64,000 nt of DNA from Pseudogemmobacter faecipullorum (lineage in GTDB: Bacteria; Pseudomonadota; Alphaproteobacteria; Rhodobacterales; Rhodobacteraceae): contig NZ_JACDXX010000003.1 of NCBI RefSeq assembly GCF_020539525.1, positions 1-64,000 of the forward strand, in the 5' to 3' direction. A program made the position numbers and the translations under genes. The notes under the pieces were generated by a model. That model was not told the origin of the DNA and did no database searches. It was given only the letters and a program-made list of their open reading frames with translations. How positions within the stretch are numbered: the first letter of the stretch is position 1; each line of letters begins with the position of its first letter. Below are positions 21,890 through 30,861 of the stretch, one piece after another.

Positions 21890-22216
21890 CGGCTTTCAGG
21901 CGCGGGGGATAAGAAGGGTCATCGGGCAGGCAAAGGGGCAAAGCGCCTTGTGACGCGAAAGGGGGGCGGGCAGGGCCGGGCTCTGCTCAGCCGGGACTGC
22001 GCGGGGGCGCAGAAATTTGGCCGGTCAGGTCTTTGGCGCGGCAGAGCCTAGCAAGGCATTGCCCTGCCGCCAAGAGAGCAGTTTATGCAATAGCCAGACA
22101 TCCTGGTCCCCGGATATCCTGGTCTCCGGACATCCTGGGCTCGGGGCATTCCGCTGTCCGGATAGTCTGGCGGCCAGGCGGTGGCGGCTCTGCGCCTGTT
22201 GCGACGGCCGGCCCGC
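21890..22216. other. Non-coding stretch with a five-unit 16-bp repeat
   Basis: No gene is seen in this stretch. The middle is G-rich. Bases 22097-22176 form five degenerate 16-base units beginning GACATCCTGGTCCCCG and GATATCCTGGTCTCCG; the last two have decayed most. The stretch lies between the bpt start and the DUF2852 terminator. Confidence 0.75.
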
Positions 22217-22218
22217 AG

Positions 22219-22252
22219 CAAAACGCCCCGGTCACGCGGACCGGGGCGTTTC
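22219..22252 (-). terminator. Rho-independent terminator after the DUF2852 gene
   Basis: AACGCCCCGGTC and its complement GACCGGGGCGTT form a long perfect stem around a short loop, followed on the minus strand by TTTGC. It lies 20 bases after the stop of the DUF2852 gene. Confidence 0.8.
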
Positions 22253-22270
22253 ATCATCCGTTCAGGCGGA

Positions 22271-22735
22271 TCACTCTGCGCCGCGGCGCGGCGCGCTGCC
22301 TTCGGCACCGGCAGGGCTGAGCGTTTCGGGCAGAGCCGATGCCGTGCGGGCGCGGTCTTCCATGAAGCGGTCAAATTCCTGCTTATCGCGGGCCTCGCGC
22401 AGCCGGGTCATAAAGCCCTCAAAGGCTTCCTGCTCCTGCTCAAGGCGCTGCAAGGTCTCGGCGCGGTAATTGTCAAAGGCCAGATTGCCGCTGGAGCGCG
22501 AATTGATCTTGCTGAAATCAAAGCGCTTTGCCGCGCTGCTTCTGCATTTTCCGAACATTTTTTTCTCCCAGATGAGCCAGGCCAGGATTGCCAGCCCCAG
22601 CGGAACGAAGACGATAAAGCCGGTCACCATCGCGGCGAGCCAGGCCCATTTGCCCCGGGCATCGAGCCAGGCATCGGCCCGGCGCGGCCAGTAGAGCAGG
22701 TCCCGGTCGGACCGGAATTCGGCAGTTTGTGTCAT
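22271..22735 (-). CDS. DUF2852 domain protein
   Basis: The 154-residue protein has one membrane segment (WLAAMVTGFIVFVPLGLAIL), then a basic cytoplasmic part and an acidic coiled-coil stretch (ETLQRLEQEQEAFEGFMTRL followed by REARDKQEFDRFMED). This arrangement is the DUF2852 family of Rhodobacterales, whose function is unknown. It is divergent from glnE and has its own strong terminator. Confidence 0.85.
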   Translation of the reverse strand: MTQTAEFRSDRDLLYWPRRADAWLDARGKWAWLAAMVTGFIVFVPLGLAILAWLIWEKKMFGKCRSSAAKRFDFSKINSRSSGNLAFDNYRAETLQRLEQEQEAFEGFMTRLREARDKQEFDRFMEDRARTASALPETLSPAGAEGSAPRRGAE

Positions 22736-22983
22736 TCCTGTTGCTCCGTAAGCATGTGAAGGTGTTTTACATGACGCAAGATGAGGCGTGGAATTCCGGC
22801 TTTCAAGGGGGATGTGAATGGTTTTTACATTCTGACCCCCGTCGCCGCCCGGCAGGGCGGATTTCGGCGGAAAATCGCCAGCGCGGCAGGGCTTTCAGCC
22901 CAGTTCGGGCCGGGCGCGGGATTTCCCCGGAACCGGCCCCGCGGGTGATTGACCCCGCAGGGGTGGCGCAGCATGTTGCGGCT

Positions 22984-25797
22984 ATGACTCACGCTGATTT
23001 CGCCTCCCGTCTGACCCGCTCTCCCCGCGCTTTTGATGCCTCTGCCGGGGCGGATGCCGCCGCGTTGTTTCCCGGGCTGGCGCCTGAGCTGCGCGCGCTG
23101 ATCGCCGCGAGCGCGGGATGCTCGCCCTATCTGAAGGGGCTGGCGGAAAAAGAGGCCGGCTGGCTCGCGCCCGCGCTCTCGGCCCCGCCGGAGGCGGCTT
23201 TGGCCTCGCTGCTGGCCGAGCCGCGTGAGGCGGGGCTTGATACGCTCGGCGCGGCTTTGCGTCAGGCCAAGCGCCGCGCCGCGCTGCTGACCGCGCTTTG
23301 CGATCTGGGCGGGGTCTGGTCGCTGGAAGAGGTGACCGGCGCGCTGACTGGCCTTGCCGATCTGGCGGTGGATCTCTCGGTGAAATGGCTGGTCGCCGAT
23401 GAGATCCGGCGCGGCAAACTGCCCGGCGCGAAACCCGAGGATGCCGAAACCGCGGCCGGGCTGAGCGTGCTGGCCATGGGCAAAATGGGCGCGGGCGAGC
23501 TGAATTATTCCTCGGATATCGATCTGATCTGCCTGTTCGATCAGGAGCGCTACGGCGAGGACTGGCAGGAGGCGCGCGCCGCTTTCATCCGCGTCACCCG
23601 CAAAATGGCCGGGATCCTCTCAGATGTGACCAGCGAGGGCTATGTGTTCCGCACCGATCTGCGGCTGCGTCCCGATGCCAGCGTCACCCCGGTCTGCCTG
23701 TCGATGGCCGCGGCCTATAATTATTATGAGGCCGAGGGCCGCACCTGGGAACGCGCCGCCTATATCAAGGCCCGGCCCTGTGGCGGCGATCTGGAGGCGG
23801 GGGCGCGGTTTCTGAAATCGCTGCGGCCTTTCGTCTGGCGTCGTCATCTCGATTACGCCGCGATCCAGGATGCGCATGATATGCGGCTTCGGATCCGCGA
23901 ACATCGCGGGCTGAACGGGCCGCTGGTGGTCGAGAACCATAATATCAAACTGGGTCTCGGCGGCATTCGCGAGATCGAGTTCTTCACCCAGACCCGCCAG
24001 CTGATCGCGGGCGGGCGTGATCCCGATCTGCGCGATAATACCACGGTCGGTGGCCTCACCGCGCTGGCGGCCAAAGGCTGGGTGCCGGAGGCGGTGAAGG
24101 ATGAGCTGATCAGCCTTTACCGCGCGCATCGCGAGCTCGAGCACCGGCTGCAGATGGTGGGCGATGCCCAGACCCAGACCCTGCCGCCGACGGCAGAGGG
24201 GGTGGCGCGGATCGCGGCTTTCATGGATCAGGATGAAGCCGCTTTCCGCGAGGGGCTGCTGGCGCGACTGATCCGCACGGATGAGCTGACCGAGGGCTTT
24301 TTTGCCCCCGGCGAGGCGGAGAGCGAGGCTTTGCCCGAGCTGCCCGATCATGCCAGAGCGATCATCGCCGGCTGGGAGGCCTATCCCTGTCTGCGCTCGG
24401 AACGCGCCCGGCAGATTTTCCGCCGCCTGCGCGGGCAGCTGACCGGCCAGCTGATGCGTGCCGCCCATCCCGATGAGGCGCTGGTGGCGCTGGATGGTTT
24501 CCTTGCCGGGCTGCCGGCCGGGGTGCAGCTGTTCTCGCTGTTTGAGGCCAATCCGACGCTGATCGAGCTGATCGTCGATATTGCCGGCACGGCACCGGAA
24601 CTGGCGCGCTATCTGTCGCGCAATGCTGCGGTGCTAGATGCGGTGCTCGGCGGCTCGTTCTTTGAGCCCTGGCCCGGAACAAGGGGGCTGAGCGCCGATC
24701 TGACCCGGCGGCTGAATGGCCAAAGCGATTATGAGCGCCGTCTTGATGAGGCCCGGCGCTGGATGAAGGAATGGCATTTCCGCATCGGCGTGCATCATCT
24801 GCGCGGGCTGATCGACAGTTTCGAGGCCGGCAAGCAATATGCCGATCTGGCCGAGGCGGTGCTGACCGGGCTCTGGCCGGTGGTGCTGGCGGAATTTGCC
24901 GGTAAACACGGGGCCGCGCCGGGGCGCGGCGCGGTGCTGCTGGGCATGGGCAGCCTCGGGGCCGGGCGGCTGAATGCCGGATCCGATCTCGATCTGATCC
25001 TGATTTATGATGCCAGCGGGGTGGAAAGCTCTGAGGGGCGCCGCCCGCTGCCGACCCGGCAATATTACGCCAGGCTGACCCAGGCCATGGTGACGGCGCT
25101 TTCGGCCCGCACCGCCGAGGGGCGGCTCTATGAGGTTGATGTGCGGCTGCGGCCTTCGGGGCGGCAGGGGCCGGTGGCGACCTCGGTCACCTCCTGGCGC
25201 GATTATCAGCAGAATGAGGCCTGGACCTGGGAGCATCTGGCGCTGACCCGGGCCAGGGTGCTGGCGGGCGATCCGGGGCTGGCGGGCGAGGTCGAGGCGA
25301 TCCGCCGCGCGGTGATCCTGGAGAAGGGCCAGGGGGCAGAGGTGCGCGGCGATGTCGGCAAAATGCGCGCCCGTCTGCAAGAGGCGAAATCCGCGAACAG
25401 CCCCTGGGAGACCAAAAACGGCCCGGGGCGGCTGATGGATATTGAGCTGATGGCCGGGATGCTGGCGCTGATCAGCGGCAATCCGGCCCGCCCGGTCGAA
25501 CGCCAGCTCGCGGGGGCAAAAAACCTGCTGGCGCCAGAGGAGCAGGAGCTGCTCGCGACCAGCTTCCGCTTCCTGTGGTCGCTGCATTGCGCGGCGCGGC
25601 TTCTGAGCGATAAACCCCTTGAACCTGAAGCGCTTGGCGAGGGCGGGCAGGCCTTTTTGCTGCGCCAGACCGGCGAAAGCGATGCGGCGACGCTTCTGGC
25701 GCGTCTTCAGTCGGTGACGGCGCTTGTCGCAACGCTGATGGCGCGGCAGTTTAGCGCTGACGCGGCGAGAGGAGAAAGCGGCAGTGCAGCTGAATGA
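22984..25797 (+). CDS. glnE: Bifunctional glutamine synthetase adenylyltransferase/deadenylase GlnE
   Basis: GlnE adds and removes AMP on glutamine synthetase in response to PII proteins. The 937-residue protein has two nucleotidyltransferase domains with the motifs MGKMGAGELNYSSDIDLI (deadenylase half) and GMGSLGAGRLNAGSDLDLI (adenylylase half). ATG 22984 is chosen because alignment to the family begins there; the open frame reaches back to 22729 but that part overlaps the DUF2852 promoter. The following 88-codon gene overlaps its end. Confidence 0.95.
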   Translation: MTHADFASRLTRSPRAFDASAGADAAALFPGLAPELRALIAASAGCSPYLKGLAEKEAGWLAPALSAPPEAALASLLAEPREAGLDTLGAALRQAKRRAALLTALCDLGGVWSLEEVTGALTGLADLAVDLSVKWLVADEIRRGKLPGAKPEDAETAAGLSVLAMGKMGAGELNYSSDIDLICLFDQERYGEDWQEARAAFIRVTRKMAGILSDVTSEGYVFRTDLRLRPDASVTPVCLSMAAAYNYYEAEGRTWERAAYIKARPCGGDLEAGARFLKSLRPFVWRRHLDYAAIQDAHDMRLRIREHRGLNGPLVVENHNIKLGLGGIREIEFFTQTRQLIAGGRDPDLRDNTTVGGLTALAAKGWVPEAVKDELISLYRAHRELEHRLQMVGDAQTQTLPPTAEGVARIAAFMDQDEAAFREGLLARLIRTDELTEGFFAPGEAESEALPELPDHARAIIAGWEAYPCLRSERARQIFRRLRGQLTGQLMRAAHPDEALVALDGFLAGLPAGVQLFSLFEANPTLIELIVDIAGTAPELARYLSRNAAVLDAVLGGSFFEPWPGTRGLSADLTRRLNGQSDYERRLDEARRWMKEWHFRIGVHHLRGLIDSFEAGKQYADLAEAVLTGLWPVVLAEFAGKHGAAPGRGAVLLGMGSLGAGRLNAGSDLDLILIYDASGVESSEGRRPLPTRQYYARLTQAMVTALSARTAEGRLYEVDVRLRPSGRQGPVATSVTSWRDYQQNEAWTWEHLALTRARVLAGDPGLAGEVEAIRRAVILEKGQGAEVRGDVGKMRARLQEAKSANSPWETKNGPGRLMDIELMAGMLALISGNPARPVERQLAGAKNLLAPEEQELLATSFRFLWSLHCAARLLSDKPLEPEALGEGGQAFLLRQTGESDAATLLARLQSVTALVATLMARQFSADAARGESGSAAE

Positions 25798-26050
25798 GGC
25801 CGATCCAAAAGGGCTGGTGCGCGAAAGCTATCGTATCGAAGGGATCACGCTCGGCGAATGCCGCTCGATCTTCATGGACTGGGCGCTGAGCATCCCGCAG
25901 GAGCGTTCCGTGCCCGAGGCGGTATCGCTTCTGATCGATACCTATGCAAAAGCCGCCCCCGGTCACCCGATGAACGGCGTTCTGGAACTGGCGTTGACGC
26001 CTGCCGGGAATGCGAAACGGCGCGGCGGCAGGCTGGGGCGTATTGTCTGA
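25784..26050 (+). CDS. Conserved small hypothetical protein behind glnE
   Basis: An 88-residue protein beginning at GTG 25784, overlapping the glnE stop by 14 bases, with GAGGAG upstream. The motif GECRSIFMDWALSIP and the basic end KRRGGRLGRIV look conserved in Rhodobacterales, as I recall. It has no membrane segment or known domain that I recognise. Overlap with glnE suggests a shared transcript and perhaps a role in nitrogen control; that is inference. Confidence 0.65.
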   Translation: MQLNEADPKGLVRESYRIEGITLGECRSIFMDWALSIPQERSVPEAVSLLIDTYAKAAPGHPMNGVLELALTPAGNAKRRGGRLGRIV

Positions 26051-26059
26051 TCCGCAGCG

Positions 26060-26109
26060 GCCTGATCCGGCTAAGGGCCTGATCAGGCTAAGGGCCTGTC
26101 AGACCAAGG
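26060..26109. repeat. Three degenerate 17-bp tandem units
   Basis: GCCTGATCCGGCTAAGG, GCCTGATCAGGCTAAGG and a decayed third copy follow each other just after the stop of the small gene, whose own end (GTCTGATCCG) resembles the unit. Confidence 0.75.
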
Positions 26110-26146
26110 GCGGATCAGACCGGGTAATTGTCAGGCCGGGCTCTGC

Positions 26147-26791
26147 TCAGGCGCGGGCCAGGCTGGCGGCTTCGCGGGCCAGACGGGTGATGCTGTCCCA
26201 GTCGCCCGCCGCCACTGCCTCTTTCGGGGCCACCCAGGAGCCGCCGACGCAGAGAATGTTATTCGAGGCCAGATAATCGCCCGCGTTTTTCAGGCTGATG
26301 CCGCCGGTCGGGCAGAAACGCACCTGGGGCAAAGGCGAGCCAAGCGCTTTGAGGAAGGGCGCGCCGCCCGCCTGCTCGGCCGGGAAGAATTTCTGCACCG
26401 TATAGCCACGCTCGAGCAGCGCCATCACCTCGGAAGCGGTGGCAGCACCGGGCAGAAGCGGCAGCCCCTCGTCCTCGCAGGCCGCGATCAGCGCCGGCGT
26501 GGCGCCCGGCGAGACGCCGAATTTCGCCCCTGCCGCTTTCGCCGCCTTCACATCGGCCGCGGTCAGAAGGGTGCCTGCGCCAACCACGCCGCCCTCAACC
26601 TCAGCCATGGCGCGGATCACATCCAGCGCGGCGCTGGTGCGAAGCGTGACCTCGAGCGCCGGCAGACCGCCCGCGACCAGCGCCCGGGCGAGGCCGGCCG
26701 CGCGGGCGGCATCCTCAACCACCAGCACCGGCACAACCGGGGCGAGGCGGCAGATCGCTTCGGCGGATTTTGACTGTTCAGCGGGGGTCAT
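26147..26791 (-). CDS. eda: 2-keto-3-deoxy-6-phosphogluconate aldolase
   Basis: Eda splits KDPG into pyruvate and glyceraldehyde 3-phosphate, the last step of the Entner-Doudoroff pathway. The 214-residue protein has the Schiff-base lysine in YTVQKFFPAEQAGG, the ALEVTLRT motif with the proton-transfer glutamate and FCPTGGIS phosphate loop. It lies 60 bases downstream of edd on the same strand and should be cotranscribed. Confidence 0.96.
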   Translation of the reverse strand: MTPAEQSKSAEAICRLAPVVPVLVVEDAARAAGLARALVAGGLPALEVTLRTSAALDVIRAMAEVEGGVVGAGTLLTAADVKAAKAAGAKFGVSPGATPALIAACEDEGLPLLPGAATASEVMALLERGYTVQKFFPAEQAGGAPFLKALGSPLPQVRFCPTGGISLKNAGDYLASNNILCVGGSWVAPKEAVAAGDWDSITRLAREAASLARA

Positions 26792-26851
26792 GGCTCAGGC
26801 TCCGTATGCGGGCGCGGGCGCGCGCCCCTGATTTTGAAAGGCAGGAAAGCG

Positions 26852-28669
26852 TTACAGCGGCACGCAGGCCCCGGTCTCGGCAGTGCCGACATTGCGGCGG
26901 AAGGTCTCAAACAGCTCGCGGCCAATGCCATGGCGATTGGCCGAAAGATCGGGGATCAGCGGCGCGCGCTCAGCAAAGCCCGGGGTCAGACAGTCGAGCC
27001 TGCCTTCCCTGGCATCCAGCCGGATCACATCGCCATCCTCCAGCCGCGCCAGCGGCCCGCCGCCCATGGCCTCGGGCGAGGCATGGATTGCCGCCGGAAC
27101 CTTGCCCGAGGCGCCCGACATCCGGCCATCGGTCACCAGCGCCACTTTCAGGCCGCGATCCTGCAGCACCGAGAGCACCGGGGTCAGCGAATGCAGTTCA
27201 GGCATGCCATTGGCCTGCGGCCCCTGGAAGCGCATCACCACCACCACATCCGAGGTGAATTCCCCGGCGCGGAAGGCGGCTTTTACCGCCTCCTGATCCT
27301 GGAAGATCCGGGCCGGGGCCTCCACCACATGGCGCTCAGGCGCGACGGCCGAGATTTTGATCACGGCGCGGCCGAGATTGCCCTTCAGCTGGCGCAGACC
27401 ACCGCTCGCGGCAAAAGGATCGGCGGCAGGGCGCAGGATCTTCTGGTTCAGAGAATGCGCAGGCCCGTCGCGCCAGCTGAGCACACCATCGCTCAGCACC
27501 GGCTCACGCGTATAATGCGCCAGCCCGTCACCGGCTATGGTCTTCACATCCTCATGCAACAGCCCCGCGCCGATAAGATCGCGGATCAGATATTGCAGCC
27601 CGCCCGCGGCATGGAAATGGTTCACATCAGCGAGGCCATTGGGATAGACCCGCGCCATCAGCGGCACCACGGCGGAAATCTCGTCGAAATCCTCCAGATC
27701 GAGCAGCACGCCCGAGGCCCGCGCCATGGCGGGCAGATGCAGGATCAGATTGGTCGAGCCGCCGGTGGCCATCAGCCCGACCATGCCATTCACATAGGCG
27801 CGCTCATCAAGGATCTCACCCGCCGGGCGGTAATCATTGCCCAGTGCAGTGATCGAGGCGGCTTTCGCCACTGCGGCCCCGGTCAGCGCCTCGCGCATCG
27901 GCGTGCCCGGGTTGATGAAGGTGGCGCCTGGCAGATGCAGGCCCATCACCTCCATCAGCATCTGATTGGTATTGGCTGTGCCATAGAAGGTGCAGGTGCC
28001 GGGGCCATGATAGCTGCCCATCTCGGCCGCCATCAGCTCTTCGCGCGTGGCCTTGCCCTCGGCATAGGCATTGCGGACCCGGGCCTTTTCATCATTAGGG
28101 ATGCCGCTGACCATCGGCCCGGCGGGCACGAAGACTGAGGGCAGATGGCCAAAGCTCGCTGCGGCCATGATCAGCCCGGGCACGATCTTATCGCAGACCC
28201 CGAGCCACATCACCGAGTCATAGCAATTATGGCTGAGGCCGATTCCGGCGGCCAGCGCGATCACATCGCGCGAGAACAGCGACAATTCCATCCCGGCCTG
28301 GCCCTGGGTGACACCGTCACACATGGCCGGAACCCCGCCCGCCACCTGGGCGGTGGCACCGAGGCGCCGCGCCGCCTCGCGGATCTGCGCCGGATAGCTC
28401 TCATAGGGCTGATGCGCCGAGAGCATGTCATTATAGGCGGTGATAATGCCGATATTCGGAGCGCGCCCTGCGGCGAGGGCCGGTTTATCTGCGGCCATGG
28501 CGGCATAGGCATGGGCCTGGTTCGAACAGCTCAGATGCGCCCGCACCGGGCCTTTTGCCGCGGCCTCGGCCAGACGCGCCAGATAGGGCTCACGCGCAGC
28601 GCGCGAGCGGGCGCGGATCCGTTCGGTCACGCGGGCGATGGTCGGGTGAAGGGGGGCGGGTCGGTCCAT
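26852..28669 (-). CDS. edd: 6-phosphogluconate dehydratase
   Basis: Edd dehydrates 6-phosphogluconate to KDPG with a [4Fe-4S] cluster. The 605-residue protein shows family motifs [44 protein letters not shown] with its cluster cysteine, and [17 protein letters not shown]. It is the first gene of edd-eda. A 12-bp perfect palindrome about 95 bases upstream is the likely operator. Confidence 0.97.
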   Translation of the reverse strand: MDRPAPLHPTIARVTERIRARSRAAREPYLARLAEAAAKGPVRAHLSCSNQAHAYAAMAADKPALAAGRAPNIGIITAYNDMLSAHQPYESYPAQIREAARRLGATAQVAGGVPAMCDGVTQGQAGMELSLFSRDVIALAAGIGLSHNCYDSVMWLGVCDKIVPGLIMAAASFGHLPSVFVPAGPMVSGIPNDEKARVRNAYAEGKATREELMAAEMGSYHGPGTCTFYGTANTNQMLMEVMGLHLPGATFINPGTPMREALTGAAVAKAASITALGNDYRPAGEILDERAYVNGMVGLMATGGSTNLILHLPAMARASGVLLDLEDFDEISAVVPLMARVYPNGLADVNHFHAAGGLQYLIRDLIGAGLLHEDVKTIAGDGLAHYTREPVLSDGVLSWRDGPAHSLNQKILRPAADPFAASGGLRQLKGNLGRAVIKISAVAPERHVVEAPARIFQDQEAVKAAFRAGEFTSDVVVVMRFQGPQANGMPELHSLTPVLSVLQDRGLKVALVTDGRMSGASGKVPAAIHASPEAMGGGPLARLEDGDVIRLDAREGRLDCLTPGFAERAPLIPDLSANRHGIGRELFETFRRNVGTAETGACVPL

Positions 28670-28764
28670 GATACGTCGCGGTCCTGAGCTCTGGGTCTGG
28701 CGGCTGCCGGGGTGGCGGTGCGGCGGGAAACTGGGGCTGTGAGGCGTTCGGTAAGATTAGGTTC

Positions 28765-28776
28765 GTTAGCGCTAAC
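28765..28776. promoter_or_regulatory. Palindromic operator upstream of edd (GTTAGCGCTAAC)
   Basis: A perfect 12-bp palindrome lies 96 bases upstream of the edd start. A one-base variant occurs at 55925 before gap1 and further variants at 57257, 57276 and 57289 before gap2. The form resembles LacI-family operators; R. sphaeroides uses the LacI-type regulator CceR for this gene class, but I cannot confirm that its motif matches. Confidence 0.7.
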
Positions 28777-28995
28777 ATAGCTTTGCACCGGTCCTGATGC
28801 AAGCCTGAAACCGGGCTGGATGCGGCGGGATCTGCAGCCGGGGCAGGGCCAGTATATCCCTCGGGGCCGCCGGAAGCGAGATCAGCGGGCGGTAAATGGG
28901 CGTTGCAGCGAAAAAGGCTGCTGAAACCGGCGATATTTCTGCCGATCGCTGTCAGATCCGCTTTCGCGGCGACGCAGGCAGCGCTATCAGGGCGC

Positions 28996-30243
28996 ATGAG
29001 CCCGCAAGATATGCCCGAGAGCCCCGAGAATTCCACCCCCGCCGCCGCAGCGGGACGCCCTGTTGTCCGCCTTCGCCCCAAGGCCGAGGCCCGTGCCATC
29101 CGCCACGGCTACCCCTGGGTCTATGCCGATGAGCTGGTGCTTGACCGCCGCTCGGCCGGGCTGAAGCCGGGCTCGCTGGCGGTGCTCGAGGATGTCGAGC
29201 GCCGGGTGCTTGGCCTTGTCACCGTCAATCCGGCCTCGAAAATCGTGGCGCGGATGCTCGACCGCGATCCTGCGGCCGAGATCACTCAGGCCTGGTTCGC
29301 CACCCGCATTGCCCGCGCCCTGGCGATGCGTGAGCGTCTTTACGCGACGCCGCATTACCGTCTGGTCCATGCCGAGGCCGATGGCCTGCCGGGCGTGGTG
29401 ATCGACCGCTTTGGCGATACTGCCGTGGTTCAGCCCAATGCGGCCTGGGCCGAGGCGCATATTGAGCCGCTGGTGGCGGCGCTGGCCGAAGTGACCGGCG
29501 TGACCACGGTGATCAAAAACGGCTCGGGCCGGGCGCGTGGCCTTGAAGGCCTGCCGGAAGAGGTTGTGACTGTTCTGGGCACCACCCCTGCCGAGCCGGT
29601 GCCGGTGCTGATGAATGGCGCGACCTATATGGCCGATCTGACCCATGGTCAGAAAACCGGCCTGTTCTTTGATCAGCGCGAGAACCATGCCTTCACCGCC
29701 CGCCTGGCGAAGGGGGCGAAAGTGCTCGATGTCTTCACCCATGTCGGTGGTTTTGCGCTGGCCGCCCTGGCCGGTGGCGCGCAAAGCGCGCTGGCGGTGG
29801 ATGCTTCGGCCCCGGCGCTGGCTCTGGCCGCGAAAGGCGCCGAGGCTTCGGGCTATGCTGATCGCTTCACCACCCGCCAGGGCGATGCTTTCGCCGTGCT
29901 TGAAGAGCTGGGCCGCGAAGGCGCGCAGTTTGATGTGGTGATCTGTGACCCGCCCGCCTTTGCCCCGGCCAAACCGGCGCTGGAGGCGGGTCTGCGCGCC
30001 TATGAGCGGGTGGCCCGTCTGGCGGCGCCGCTGGTCGCGCCGGGCGGCTATCTGGTGCTCTGCTCCTGCTCGCATGCGGCTGATCTGTCGAGCTTCCGCA
30101 ATGCTTCGGCGCGCGGCATCGGCCGTGGCGGCCGGCGCAGCCAGGTGATCTATACCGGCTTTGCCGGCTCGGATCACCCGGTGATGCCGCAGCTGGCGGA
30201 ATCGGGCTATCTGAAGGCTCTGGCCTTCCGGCTCGACGGCTGA
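28996..30243 (+). CDS. RlmI-like 23S rRNA (cytosine-C5) methyltransferase
   Basis: A 415-residue protein with an N-terminal PUA-like domain (HGYPWVYADELV), then a class I SAM methyltransferase domain (VLDVFTHVGGFALAALAGGA, VICDPPAFAPAKPA and a CSCSH catalytic region). This is the RlmI/YccW group, which modifies 23S rRNA at C1962 in E. coli; the exact target here is inferred. ATG 28996 is chosen; 29011 is also possible. It overlaps the PIN gene by one base. Confidence 0.87.
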   Translation: MSPQDMPESPENSTPAAAAGRPVVRLRPKAEARAIRHGYPWVYADELVLDRRSAGLKPGSLAVLEDVERRVLGLVTVNPASKIVARMLDRDPAAEITQAWFATRIARALAMRERLYATPHYRLVHAEADGLPGVVIDRFGDTAVVQPNAAWAEAHIEPLVAALAEVTGVTTVIKNGSGRARGLEGLPEEVVTVLGTTPAEPVPVLMNGATYMADLTHGQKTGLFFDQRENHAFTARLAKGAKVLDVFTHVGGFALAALAGGAQSALAVDASAPALALAAKGAEASGYADRFTTRQGDAFAVLEELGREGAQFDVVICDPPAFAPAKPALEAGLRAYERVARLAAPLVAPGGYLVLCSCSHAADLSSFRNASARGIGRGGRRSQVIYTGFAGSDHPVMPQLAESGYLKALAFRLDG

Positions 30244-30782
30244 TGAAAGTCCTGCTCGACGCCTGCGTCCTGTTCCCGACCGTATTGCGGGAGATTTTAC
30301 AGGGCGCGGGGGCCGCCGGCCTGTTTGAGCCGCTCTGGTCTGAGCGCATTTTAGGCGAATGGACCTCATCGGCGAAAAAGCTGGGGCCGGGCATGGATCT
30401 GGTCGCCGAAGGCGAGGCGGCTTTGTTCCGCGCCGCCTTCCCGCGCGGCCATATCTACGCCCAGAGCGCGATTGAAAGCCGCCTCGTGTTGCCCGATGCC
30501 GATGATCTGCATGTGCTGGCGGTGGCAATCGCCGGTCATGCTGATGCGATTGTTACCTTCAATGCCTCGGATTTCCCGCGCCATATGCTGGCGGCGGAAG
30601 GGATCGAGCGGCGCGATCCGGATGGTTTCCTCTGGGAGCTTTATTCAAAGCACCCCGAAAAGATGGGCGCGGTGCTCGAGGCGGTACGCTCCAGGACCGA
30701 AGCGATTTCGGGGCGTGAGCAGGAGCTGAAGGCGCTGCTGAAACGCGCCAGACTTTACCGCCTGGCCAAAGCCGTCGCCTGA
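30243..30782 (+). CDS. PIN-domain protein
   Basis: This 179-residue protein has a PIN-type RNase pattern: first aspartate in MKVLLDACVLFP, a central PDADDLHVLAVAIAGHADAIVTFNASDFP stretch seen in two parts with conserved acids, and a helical basic C-terminus. It starts at ATG 30243 inside the TGA of the rRNA methyltransferase, so the two are coupled. No antitoxin-like gene precedes it, which argues against a classical VapBC pair; a role in RNA maturation with its partner is possible but unproven. Confidence 0.8.
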   Translation: MKVLLDACVLFPTVLREILQGAGAAGLFEPLWSERILGEWTSSAKKLGPGMDLVAEGEAALFRAAFPRGHIYAQSAIESRLVLPDADDLHVLAVAIAGHADAIVTFNASDFPRHMLAAEGIERRDPDGFLWELYSKHPEKMGAVLEAVRSRTEAISGREQELKALLKRARLYRLAKAVA

Positions 30783-30861
30783 AGGGCGGCGGTTTTTTCC
30801 GCCGCCGGTCCGGGCCCCCGGTTCTGGCTCCCGGTTTGCGCTCCGGCATTCCGCTCTGGCT

